DNA from: Microlunatus speluncae
GTDB taxonomy: Bacteria > Actinomycetota > Actinomycetes > Propionibacteriales > Propionibacteriaceae
Direction of reading: 5' to 3'
Assembly: GCF_009299835.1 (NCBI RefSeq)
Contig: NZ_VKCZ01000003.1
Location: 124,001-188,000 of the forward strand
Length of the DNA stretch: 64,000 nt
Shown here in pieces: positions 7,993 through 15,592 of this stretch. Positions within the stretch are counted from its first letter, which is position 1; every line of letters starts with the position of its first letter. Both the position numbers and the translations under genes were made by a program. A model generated the notes under the pieces. It worked only from the letters and a program-made list of their open reading frames with translations, was not told where the DNA came from and ran no database searches.

Positions 7993-8868
7993 ATGAAGTT
8001 CCACAACACCAGGGCCGGCCGGGTCTTCGACGTCGCGAACCTGATCTTCCTCGGGGCGATCGGGGTGATCGCGCTGCTGCCGTTGCTGTTCGTCCTGGCC
8101 GGTTCCTTCGCCACCGAGTCGGAGCTGGCCAGCCGGCCGTTCTTCCTCTGGCCCAACCAGGTGACCTTCGAGTCGTACGCGTACATCTTCTCCACCGGCG
8201 CCTTCCTGCGCAGCTTGATCGTCACGATCTGCGTCACCGCCGGCGGCACTCTGATCCAGCTGTTCTTCACCTTCACCATGGCCTATCCGCTGGCCAAACG
8301 CGGCCTGCCCGGCCGCAATCTGTTGATCAACGTCGTGCTGTTCGCGATGGTGTTCTCCGGCGGCATGATCCCCACCTTCCTGGTGGTCAAGGAGCTCGGG
8401 CTGCTGGACAGCTACTGGTCGCTGGTGCTCCCGCTGGCGATCAATCCGTTCAGTCTGATCATCATCAAGAACTTCTTCCAGGAGTTGCCGGTCGAGCTGG
8501 AAGAGGCAGCGCGGGTCGACGGCGCGACCGAGATCGGGGTGCTGTGGCGGATCCTGCTGCCGTTGTGCAAGCCGGTGCTGGCCACCTTCGCGCTGTTCTA
8601 CGCGGTCGGCATCTGGAACGACTTCATGTCGCCGCTGCTCTACCTGACCGATCCGGACAAGTGGCCGCTGCAGATGTTCCTCCGCCAGGTCACCGTGTCC
8701 AGCAGCCTGACCGGCTCCGAGGCGAGCACCGATCCCACCTACGTGCCGCCCGCCCAGGGGGTGAAGTTCGCGGTGATCGTGGTCGCGACCCTGCCGATCC
8801 TGCTGTTCTACCCGTTCCTGCAGAAGCACTTCGCCAAGGGGATGTTGATCGGTTCGGTGAAGGGGTGA
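7993..8868 (+). CDS. Sugar ABC transporter permease, LplC-type
   Basis: 291 residues from ATG 7993, preceded by a GAGGGGG Shine-Dalgarno. Six membrane helices are visible, and the EAA loop reads LEEAARVDGATEIGVLWRILLPLCKP. The C-terminus KGMLIGSVKG is the conserved end of LplC/YtcP-type permeases. It pairs with the upstream permease to form the channel for the oligosaccharide bound by the lipoprotein. Its stop overlaps the GTG of the next gene (GTGA), which suggests translational coupling. Confidence 0.88.
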   Translation: MKFHNTRAGRVFDVANLIFLGAIGVIALLPLLFVLAGSFATESELASRPFFLWPNQVTFESYAYIFSTGAFLRSLIVTICVTAGGTLIQLFFTFTMAYPLAKRGLPGRNLLINVVLFAMVFSGGMIPTFLVVKELGLLDSYWSLVLPLAINPFSLIIIKNFFQELPVELEEAARVDGATEIGVLWRILLPLCKPVLATFALFYAVGIWNDFMSPLLYLTDPDKWPLQMFLRQVTVSSSLTGSEASTDPTYVPPAQGVKFAVIVVATLPILLFYPFLQKHFAKGMLIGSVKG

Positions 8869-9572
8869 CACCTCTCGGCACGTGCCCTGAGCCTGTCGAA
8901 GGGCCCTGGAGTCGCTCTCCGTTGGTACGGGTCGAGGCGCGTACCGCGGCCGAACTGACCGACTGGATCGCCGAGGGGCCGGTGTCGATCACCGACGACG
9001 GTGAGTCGGTGATCTTGGCCAGCGCGGCCCCCGACTCTGACGATCATGGTCACTGGACCCTGTGGTGCCCAGCCGTGCTGCCCGACCGAGTGGTGATCGA
9101 GTGGGAGTTCGCGCCGGTTCGCGAGCCCGGTCTGGCGATGATCTTCTTCGCCGCCACCGGCACCGACGGCCGCGACCTGTTCGATCCGGGGCTGCCCGCC
9201 CGGGACGGCCACTATCCGCAGTACCACTCCGGTGCGGTCCGGGCCCTGCACCTGTCGTACTTCCGGCACAAGTGGGCGGACGAGCGGGCGTTCCGCACCT
9301 GCAACGTGCGGAAGAGCCCGGGCTTCCACCTGGTCGCCCAGGCCGCCGACCCGCTGCCGCCGGCCGAGGACGCCGCCGGCTTCTACCGGCTGACGTTGAT
9401 CAAGGACGGGCCGGACGTCGCCTTCTCGATCAACGAGCTGCCGGTGCTGCGCTGGTCCGACGACGGCACGCTGAACGGCGGCCCCTACGGCTGCGGCCGG
9501 TTCGGCCTCCGCCAGATGGCGCCTCTGGTGGCCCGCTACCGCAACTTCACCGTCCGGCCGCTCACTGGCTGA
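8865..9572 (+). CDS. DUF1961 family protein
   Basis: 235 residues if the GTG overlapping the permease stop is used. The body matches DUF1961: WTLWCPAVLPDRVVIEWEF, REPGLAMIFFAATG, DLFDPGLPARDGHYPQYHSGAVRALHLSYF, RKSPGFHLVAQAADPLP and FGLRQMAPLVARYRNF. The fold should be a concanavalin-like beta-sandwich, and the family clusters with YetA-like lyases and LplABC importers. An enzymatic role on rhamnogalacturonan fragments is plausible but not established. The first roughly 20 codons read through a dispersed repeat (CPEPVEGP), so the native start may lie further in, near 8922-8928. Confidence 0.82.
   Translation: MTPLGTCPEPVEGPWSRSPLVRVEARTAAELTDWIAEGPVSITDDGESVILASAAPDSDDHGHWTLWCPAVLPDRVVIEWEFAPVREPGLAMIFFAATGTDGRDLFDPGLPARDGHYPQYHSGAVRALHLSYFRHKWADERAFRTCNVRKSPGFHLVAQAADPLPPAEDAAGFYRLTLIKDGPDVAFSINELPVLRWSDDGTLNGGPYGCGRFGLRQMAPLVARYRNFTVRPLTG
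8881..8905 (+). repeat. Dispersed REP-like repeat inside a 5' coding end
   Basis: CCCTGAGCCTGTCGAAGGG lies within the first codons of the DUF1961 gene and encodes PEPVEG. This is the same element as at 12.46, 21.38, 29.54 and 60.1 kb. Confidence 0.85.
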
Positions 9573-9618
9573 GCTCGATCGAACAACCACAACTGAACCC
9601 ACGATCAAGGAGACCCAG

Positions 9619-12258
9619 GTGTCCGGCACCACCGAGAACCATTCGTCGCCCGCCCTGCACTGGTTGGAAGACACGCCGCCCGCGATACCCGGCAGTACGT
9701 GGGGCGTGCCCTGGGCTCCGGGCCTGCTGCACTCCTCCGATCAGGTGATCATGACCGACGGCACCGATCGAGTGCCGCTGGACAGCTGGACCACGGCGCG
9801 CTGGCCGGACGGATCGATCAAGTGGACCGGGCACGCGGTCGGTGCCCTGGAGACTCCGTCGGAGTCGTACCGGCTGGAGGTCGGCGAGCCGGCCGAGCCG
9901 ATCCCGGGCATCACCGTGACCGAGACGCCGGAGACGATCACCGTCGACACCGGCGTCGCCACCGTGGTGATCAACACCGCGGGCTCGGCCCTGATCGCCG
10001 AGCTGCGCCACGGCACGACCCGGATCGCCTCCGGCGGCCGCCTGATCAGCCTGCTGCAGACGACGCCGGGCGAGAGCGACGAGACCGAGCTCCGGCGGAT
10101 CCCGTTCTCCGGTCACGTCACCTCAGCGGAGGTCGAGCGGGCCGGGACGCGGCGAGTCGTGATCAAGCTCGAGGGGCGACACCGGGCCGACCGTGCCGGT
10201 GATCATGACGATTGGCTGCCGTTCGTGGTCCGGCTCTACTGCTACGCCGGCTCCCACGCCGTCCGGCTGCTGCACACCCTGATCTGGAACGGTGACGAGC
10301 AGATCGAGTTCCTGGCCGGTCTCGGGCTGCGGTTCGACGTCGACCTGCGGGACCCGCTGCATGATCGCCACGTCCGGATCGCCGGGGAGGACGGCGGGTT
10401 CCTGACCGAGGCGGTGCGCGGATTGACCGGGCTGCGCCGGGATCCGGGGGCGGAGGTGCGGGCAGCGCAGCACGCGGGCCGGCCGACCCCTGCCCTCGAC
10501 ACCTGGGATCCGGAGGCCTCCAGCCGGCTCGAGCTGATCCCGGCCTGGGGCGACTTCACGCTCAGCCAGGTCAGTTCCGACGGCTTCACCCTGCGCAAGC
10601 GGACCAAGGCCGGGCACGGCTGGATCGGCATCTCCACCGGCACCCGATCGGACGGCTTCGCCTATCTGGGTGGGATCGGCGGCGGGTTCGGCGTCGCGTT
10701 GCGCGACTTCTGGCAGTCCTTTCCGACCCAGCTCGACGTGCGGCATGCGACCACCGACACCGGTCAGGTGACCGTCTGGTTGCACTCGCCGGAGGCGCCG
10801 GTGATGGATCTCCGCTTCTATCACGACGGGCTTGGCCTGGACAGCCACGAAGATCAACTGTCGGCGATGGAGATCACCTACGAAGATCACGAGCCCGGCT
10901 TCGGCACCCCGTACGGCATCGCCCGCACCTCCGAGTTGACCCTCTGGGCCTACGCCACGACACCGGACGCGGCGACCCTGGCCCGCGACTCGGCGGTGAG
11001 CCAGCGGCCGCCGCTGCTGGCCACCAGCCCGAAGCACGTGCACGGCGCCGGTGTCTTCGGCGACTGGGCCCCGGTCGACCGCTCGACGCCGGAGCGGGTG
11101 GCGATCGAGGACCGGCTGGACTTCCTGTTCGACTTCTACGCCGGGCAGCGGGAGCAACGGCGCTGGTACGGATTCTGGAACTACGGCGACGTGATGCACA
11201 GTTACGACGCGGATCGCCACGTCTGGCGCTACGACGTCGGCGGCTTCGCGTGGGACAACTCCGAACTGTCGACCGACCTGTGGCTCTGGTACTCCTATCT
11301 GCGCACCGGCCGGGCCGACATCTTCCGGTTCGCCGAGGCGATGACCCGGCACACCGGCGAGGTCGACGTCTATCACGCCGGGAAGTGGCAGGGACTCGGC
11401 TCGCGGCACAACGTGCAGCACTGGGGCTGCAGCGCCAAGCAGCACCGGATCAGCAATCCGCTGTATCGGCGGTTCTACTACTACCTGACCGCCGATGACC
11501 GGGTCGGTGACCTGATGGCCGAGTTGATCAACAGCGATCAGCGATTGATGATCTTGGACTCACATCGCAAGGTGCGCACCGACGGCTACCGGCCCGGCAA
11601 TCCCGAGGCGCTCTCGGTGATGGTCGGGCTCGACTTCGGTGCGTTCGCCGCGACCTGGCTGACCGCCTGGGAACGGGCCGACGACACCGCCGCCCGGGAC
11701 AAGCTGCTGGCCACGGCCCGCGACGTCGGTAGCCTGGCCAACGGCTTCCTCACCGGCGAACTCCGCTACGACCTCAATCGGGGCCGGTTCGACACCGAGA
11801 CCGTACGGATCCAGATCTCGCACCTGAACGCCGTCTTCGGCCTGGTCGAGATCTGCAGCGAACTGATCGCCCTGGCCGACCGCTTCGACCTCGACCTCGG
11901 CGGCTTCACCGACGCCTGGCTGCAGTATTGCCGCCTGTTCCTGGCTCCGCCCGAGGTGCAGCGGGCCGAAACCGGGGAGGAGTTCCCGCGGCAGGGCCTG
12001 GTGCAGGGTCACAGCCGGCTGCTCGCCTACGCCGCGCACCGGCTGGTCGATGATCAACTCGCCGCCGACGCCTGGACCGCCTTCCTGACGTCGGAGCGGA
12101 TCACGGACGAGACCTTCGGCACCCACCGGATCGACGGTCCCACCGTGCTGCAGCCGATCGACGAGGCCGCGATGATCTCCACCAACGGCACCGCCCAGTA
12201 CGGCCTGGCCGCCATCCAAAACCTCGCGCTGATCGGAGACAAACTGCCACCCGGGTGA
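9619..12258 (+). CDS. YetA/PcRGLX-like (PL26-type) exo-rhamnogalacturonan lyase family protein
   Basis: 879 residues from GTG 9619, with AAGGAG nine bases upstream. The N-terminal third is beta-rich (the RIFT-barrel region: SGTTENHSSPALHWLEDTPP, GSTWGVPWAPGLL, WPDGSIKWTGHAVGA). The middle and C-terminal parts hold the aromatic-rich alpha-toroid segments RRWYGFWNYGDVMHSYD, GFAWDNSELSTDLWLWYSYLRTGR and YHAGKWQGLGSRHNVQHWGCSAKQHR expected of the YetA-like / Penicillium exolyase family. Those enzymes remove terminal disaccharides from rhamnogalacturonan I by beta-elimination. No signal peptide is present, so it likely acts in the cytoplasm on oligosaccharides brought in by the upstream importer. 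It is the last gene of the operon. Confidence 0.85.
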   Translation: MSGTTENHSSPALHWLEDTPPAIPGSTWGVPWAPGLLHSSDQVIMTDGTDRVPLDSWTTARWPDGSIKWTGHAVGALETPSESYRLEVGEPAEPIPGITVTETPETITVDTGVATVVINTAGSALIAELRHGTTRIASGGRLISLLQTTPGESDETELRRIPFSGHVTSAEVERAGTRRVVIKLEGRHRADRAGDHDDWLPFVVRLYCYAGSHAVRLLHTLIWNGDEQIEFLAGLGLRFDVDLRDPLHDRHVRIAGEDGGFLTEAVRGLTGLRRDPGAEVRAAQHAGRPTPALDTWDPEASSRLELIPAWGDFTLSQVSSDGFTLRKRTKAGHGWIGISTGTRSDGFAYLGGIGGGFGVALRDFWQSFPTQLDVRHATTDTGQVTVWLHSPEAPVMDLRFYHDGLGLDSHEDQLSAMEITYEDHEPGFGTPYGIARTSELTLWAYATTPDAATLARDSAVSQRPPLLATSPKHVHGAGVFGDWAPVDRSTPERVAIEDRLDFLFDFYAGQREQRRWYGFWNYGDVMHSYDADRHVWRYDVGGFAWDNSELSTDLWLWYSYLRTGRADIFRFAEAMTRHTGEVDVYHAGKWQGLGSRHNVQHWGCSAKQHRISNPLYRRFYYYLTADDRVGDLMAELINSDQRLMILDSHRKVRTDGYRPGNPEALSVMVGLDFGAFAATWLTAWERADDTAARDKLLATARDVGSLANGFLTGELRYDLNRGRFDTETVRIQISHLNAVFGLVEICSELIALADRFDLDLGGFTDAWLQYCRLFLAPPEVQRAETGEEFPRQGLVQGHSRLLAYAAHRLVDDQLAADAWTAFLTSERITDETFGTHRIDGPTVLQPIDEAAMISTNGTAQYGLAAIQNLALIGDKLPPG

Positions 12259-12548
12259 GCCTGTCGAGGAGCAGGCCGGGATCGGCGGCAGGAGTGGGGA
12301 TGATCTTGCCGGGTACTCGCGGCACCGGTTTCCCCGTTGATCGTCACGGCCTCGATGTGGGAACCGCGGACCGGGGTTGAGGGATTTCGGGTCCTGCCCA
12401 ACGACCAAGCTCAGGGAACGGGACAAGCCGTCGGAGCACGGTGCTGCTCGTTCGCCCCCTGAGCCTGTCGAAGGGCAGGCCGGGTCGCCTCGACCTGTCG
12501 AGCCCGAAACCGGCCACGAGCACCCCTCGCCGTTGGTACGTTGCCGCC
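12259..12548. other. Intergenic region with degenerate REP-like repeats
   Basis: This 290-bp gap has no convincing gene. It holds a degenerate GAGCCTGTCGAGGAGC at 12256-12271, an inverted fragment GCTCAGGGAACGG at 12411-12423, and a full repeat at 12456-12478. No terminator with a T-run was seen. Confidence 0.6.
12449..12479 (+). repeat. Dispersed REP-like repeat
   Basis: TTCGCCCCCTGAGCCTGTCGAAGGGC precedes the 12549 gene. Upstream open codons through it (LSLSKG) are repeat-derived and were not used for the gene start. Confidence 0.85.
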
Positions 12549-13190
12549 ATGGCGAAGGAACCCGACGGCTCCGGGTCGGAGGACTACCGGATGCTGCTGA
12601 CCGTGATCGCCGGGCTGTCGCTCGGGGTCGGCGCGACGGCACTGCCGTCGCTGATCGAGGGACCGTTCGCCACCTGGTTGTTTCCGGCCAAGCTGGCGAT
12701 GTGGTTGACCGGCGTCGCGGCGACGGTGCTGGAGTATCTGGCGGTGTCGTTCGGCTCCCGGCTGTACCTCCGTCGGGTGGAGATCTTCGCCACCGCCAGC
12801 CTGGCCTTCGTCTTCCTGGCCCAGGCCGGGATGTTCGCCGTGCTCAGCCTGGCGCCGGAACTGCTCGGATCGCGCTGGTTCTTCATGTTCGCCGTGTTCA
12901 ACCTGTTCGCCGGGCTCGAGGCCGAGCACGCGCGGCGGGTCGTGATCAAGCACGCCGGTAATCGCTATCCGGCCGACCTGATCAGCCGCTATGCCCGCTC
13001 GCTGCGCCAGGTCGCGCTGCTGGTCGGGATCGCCGGCGTGCTGTCGTTGATCTTCGCGTTCGCCTTCGGCTGGTGGGCACCGAACTGGTTGATCTTCATC
13101 ATGGCGACGCTGGCCCTGGCCACGACGGTGGCGGCCAACCTGCAACAGCGTCGGATCCGCGACGACCTGGCCGAGCACGGGGTCAGCTGA
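12549..13190 (+). CDS. Polytopic membrane protein of unknown function
   Basis: 213 residues starting MAKEPDGSGSEDYR, then about six hydrophobic helices (MLLTVIAGLSLGVGATALP, LAMWLTGVAATVLEYLAVSFG, IFATASLAFVFLAQAGMFAVLSL, WFFMFAVFNLFAGLE, QVALLVGIAGVLSLIFAFAF, WLIFIMATLALATTVAANL) and a charged tail. I do not recognise the family. ATG 12549 was chosen because open codons upstream run through a dispersed repeat. Its last eight bases overlap the end of the convergent membrane protein gene on the other strand. Confidence 0.7.
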   Translation: MAKEPDGSGSEDYRMLLTVIAGLSLGVGATALPSLIEGPFATWLFPAKLAMWLTGVAATVLEYLAVSFGSRLYLRRVEIFATASLAFVFLAQAGMFAVLSLAPELLGSRWFFMFAVFNLFAGLEAEHARRVVIKHAGNRYPADLISRYARSLRQVALLVGIAGVLSLIFAFAFGWWAPNWLIFIMATLALATTVAANLQQRRIRDDLAEHGVS

Positions 13191-14334
13191 CCGCGACGGC
13201 GGCGGACCGGCGATGTAGCACGTAGCCCCAGACCGCGAGGCTGAGCATCGGCCCCCAGAACCAGAACGGGAAGATCACCATGCTGATCAGCCCGCCCTCG
13301 ATCCCGCCCTCGGCAAAGGAGCGGATCATCGGGATCGCCGAGACGCACAGCACGGCGGCGATGAACGATCCCGGTGCGGCCGCGAACCAGATCGGCACTC
13401 GGCGGCCGGCCAGGAACGGGACCCAGCGCGGGAAGATCTCGCCCCAGGGTCGGATCAGGCCGATCGTCAGCACCAGCCCGGCCCAGCCGCCCGAGGAGAG
13501 CAACAGTCCCCAGATCCGGATGTCGGCCGGCAGGGTTGCCGGGTCCATCCCGTACGGCCACGGCGTCAGCCAGGTCAGCCGGACCAGGCAGTACGGCAGC
13601 GGGCCGAGCGCGGCCAAGATCGTGATCACCGTGCGATGCCGCCGCACCCACCGACCCGGCCGGTCGAGCAGCCGGTGCTGCTGCGCGACCCGCGCCGCCA
13701 CCAACAACCAGAGCAGGGCCATGGCGGCCAGGCCCAGCACGAGCGTGATCACTCCGACCTGTCCGGTCAGCCCGGACAACCGGTCCGCCAACACGAGCAG
13801 GGCCTGCGCCGGCAGCACCCCGGTGACGAAGATCAACACGATCACCGCGGCCACGCCGATGGCGACCCAGCGGCCGACTCGATACTTCCTGATCAACTGC
13901 ACCGCCAGGGTGACCGCGCCGACGACGACGACCAGGGCCATCAGATAGCCGGCGGTCATGATCGCCGACTCGCTGAGCAGGCCGAAGCCGATCACCGCGG
14001 CCAGCCCGAGCCCGAAGATGATCACCGGCGCGGGTGGCGGACCGGAGCGGCCGCGGCGCAACAGCAGGGTGGCGACGGCGACGCCGAGCAAGCCCGCGCC
14101 CAGCAAGATCGCCGCGGTGAAGACCGGACCGCCGAGCTGGTTGACCATAGACTGTCCGGGATTGAACCCGGGGCGGCTGTCGGCGAACGGATTCGTCCCC
14201 GGCGCAATCAGCCAGACCGCCGCGACGACCGCGAACAGCAGACTGAGCACTCCCGTCCCGAGGAACAGCGGCCGGTCCAGCGCCGGCCGCCCGGCCGTCC
14301 GTTCCGGCTCACGGTGCCGCAGATCGTTGATCAT
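13183..14334 (-). CDS. Polytopic membrane protein of unknown function
   Basis: 383 residues with nine or ten hydrophobic helices. The first follows a charged N-terminus (INDLRHREPERTAGRPALDRP). The extracytoplasmic loop after helix 1 carries NPFADSRPGFNPGQ and the C-terminus is YVLHRRSAAVAVS. The arrangement WLTPWPYGMDPATLP...WGLLLSSGGWAGLV is seen in uncharacterised actinobacterial membrane proteins. No transport or enzymatic motif is visible. An AAAGGGATC Shine-Dalgarno precedes the ATG at 14334. The gene overlaps the convergent 12549 gene by eight bases and has a long repeat block upstream. Confidence 0.72.
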   Translation of the reverse strand: MINDLRHREPERTAGRPALDRPLFLGTGVLSLLFAVVAAVWLIAPGTNPFADSRPGFNPGQSMVNQLGGPVFTAAILLGAGLLGVAVATLLLRRGRSGPPPAPVIIFGLGLAAVIGFGLLSESAIMTAGYLMALVVVVGAVTLAVQLIRKYRVGRWVAIGVAAVIVLIFVTGVLPAQALLVLADRLSGLTGQVGVITLVLGLAAMALLWLLVAARVAQQHRLLDRPGRWVRRHRTVITILAALGPLPYCLVRLTWLTPWPYGMDPATLPADIRIWGLLLSSGGWAGLVLTIGLIRPWGEIFPRWVPFLAGRRVPIWFAAAPGSFIAAVLCVSAIPMIRSFAEGGIEGGLISMVIFPFWFWGPMLSLAVWGYVLHRRSAAVAVS

Positions 14335-14464
14335 GGTGATCCCTTTCGACTGGTGACATGACGACCATCCCGCGGGTCACCGGTCCCGGGCCTCACCCCC
14401 GCGGGTGATCGCCCCGGCTACCCGGGGGAGCTCGCCGGACTTGGCAGGCGAGGGCTGCATCGGG
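14335..14464. other. Promoter-side gap of the 13183 gene
   Basis: About 130 bp hold only the Shine-Dalgarno of the minus-strand membrane protein and a weak CTCGCC/GGCGAG dyad at about 14430-14451. I see no gene. The tandem repeat block begins at its right edge. Confidence 0.5.
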
Positions 14465-14875
14465 TGCGGAAGTCGCCACAGGTAGAGAAATGCACGGCAG
14501 GGTGGCGGGTGGTGTGCGGAAGTCGCCACAGGTAGGGAAATGCGCGGCGCCCCGGCCGGGTCAGTGTGTGGAAGTCGACCATGGTCGAGAAACGCGCGGA
14601 GGAAAGGGCGGTTGGCGTGGGGAAGTCGACCGTGGTCGAGAAATGCGCGGAGGGGAGGCCGGTTGGTGTGTGGAAGTCGACCGTGGTCGAGAAATGCGCG
14701 GAGGGGAGGGCGGTTGGTGTGTGGAAGTCGACCGTGGTCGAGAAATGCGCGGAGGGGAGGGCGGTTGGTGTGTGGAAGTCGACCGTGGTCGAGTAACGCG
14801 CGGAGGGGAGGCCGGTTGGTGTGTGGAAGTCGACCCTGGTCGAGAAACGTACGGTCCGGGATCAAATGCGTTGTG
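14465..14875. repeat. 51-bp tandem repeat array, about eight units
   Basis: The anchor GGAAGTCG(A/C)C recurs at 14468, 14518, 14570, 14621, 14672, 14723, 14774 and 14825, a spacing of 50, 52 and then exactly 51. The last six units are nearly identical and contain the dyad GTCGACCGTGGTCGAG. The first two diverge (GCCACAGGTAG in its place). Because 51 is 17 codons, every frame stays open on both strands; the resulting peptides are not treated as real. A related array lies at 60171-60345 on the other strand. Confidence 0.95.
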
Positions 14876-14956
14876 CCGGGTCGACAGGTCGGTGACACTG
14901 TGTCGCGGTCGAGCCGGGCAGCCGCCGGCCGCAGCCGCGCCGACGGAAGAGGATGC

Positions 14957-15526
14957 ATGCGTAAGGTCGTGTTGATCACCGGACCCCAGGCGGTGGGGAA
15001 GTCGACGATCGGCCGGCTGCTGGCGCGGCGGCTCAGGGCGCCGAGTGTCTCCTTCGACGGCGATGTGCTCTATCGGATGGTCGAGGTCGGCAATGTCGAC
15101 TGGACGCCCGAGTCGCGGCCGGAGGCGGAGCGGCAGGTGCGGTTGCGCTATCGGGCGGGGGCCGAGCTGGCCCGGCTCTACACGGACCACGGGTTCGACT
15201 TCGTGCTGAACGACAACGTGTTCGGCGACGACGTGACGGTCTGGATGGAGCGGGTCGCCGAGTCCGAGCCGGTGCAGCGGCATCTGGTCGTGCTCAACGC
15301 CGAGGCCGAGACGATCGCCGAACGCGAGCTGGCCCGCAGCGGCGGCCGGACCTACCGCGCCTGGCAGCAGCCGGGGATGGATCTGGTCGATGCCGTCCGC
15401 GCCTTCCAGGCCGAATCGGTCGACGTGACGCCCCGCCGCGGCCTCTGGCTCGACACCACCGACCTCTCCGCGGAGGCCACCGTCGACGCCATCGTCACCG
15501 ATGACCTCGCCGCCGCCCGCTACTGA
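14957..15526 (+). CDS. P-loop kinase-like protein (phosphotransferase/AAA family)
   Basis: 189 residues beginning MRKVVLITGPQAVGKSTIGR, so Walker A GPQAVGKST is at residues 9-17. FDGDVLYRMVEVGNVDW follows, then FDFVLNDNVFGDDVTVW, a hydrophobic strand ending in Asp as in chloramphenicol-phosphotransferase-like and gluconate-kinase-like proteins. Arg residues in AERELARSGGRTYRAW could form the LID. The substrate is unknown. A GAAGAGG Shine-Dalgarno sits eight bases before ATG 14957. The stop codon is followed within two bases by copy 2 of the 54-bp hairpin, which probably terminates this transcript. Confidence 0.75.
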   Translation: MRKVVLITGPQAVGKSTIGRLLARRLRAPSVSFDGDVLYRMVEVGNVDWTPESRPEAERQVRLRYRAGAELARLYTDHGFDFVLNDNVFGDDVTVWMERVAESEPVQRHLVVLNAEAETIAERELARSGGRTYRAWQQPGMDLVDAVRAFQAESVDVTPRRGLWLDTTDLSAEATVDAIVTDDLAAARY

Positions 15527-15527
15527 G

Positions 15528-15581
15528 CCGAGTTGTCAGAACTGAGTTGTGCCAGAGGGCTACTCAGTTCTGACAAGTCGG
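15528..15581. repeat. 54-bp hairpin repeat, copy 2
   Basis: Arms 15528-15546 and 15563-15581 flank the loop TTGTGCCAGAGGGCTA, which is the exact reverse complement of the copy 1 loop. It occupies the whole gap between convergent genes, ending 12 bp from the stop of the MATE gene, and so could terminate both. Confidence 0.95.
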
Positions 15582-15592
15582 CAGGAGGGTGG

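Noticed and set aside
12441..12548. N-terminal extension of the 12549 membrane protein
   Set aside because: The extra codons read through a dispersed repeat (LSLSKG) and are Arg/Pro-rich; the ATG at 12549 starts the recognisable protein.
14377..14979. Minus-strand open frame of 200 codons with repeating HTNRPPLRAFLDHGRLP units
   Set aside because: It is produced by the 51-bp tandem repeat, whose period is a multiple of three; all six frames are similarly open. No Shine-Dalgarno or non-repetitive domain supports translation.
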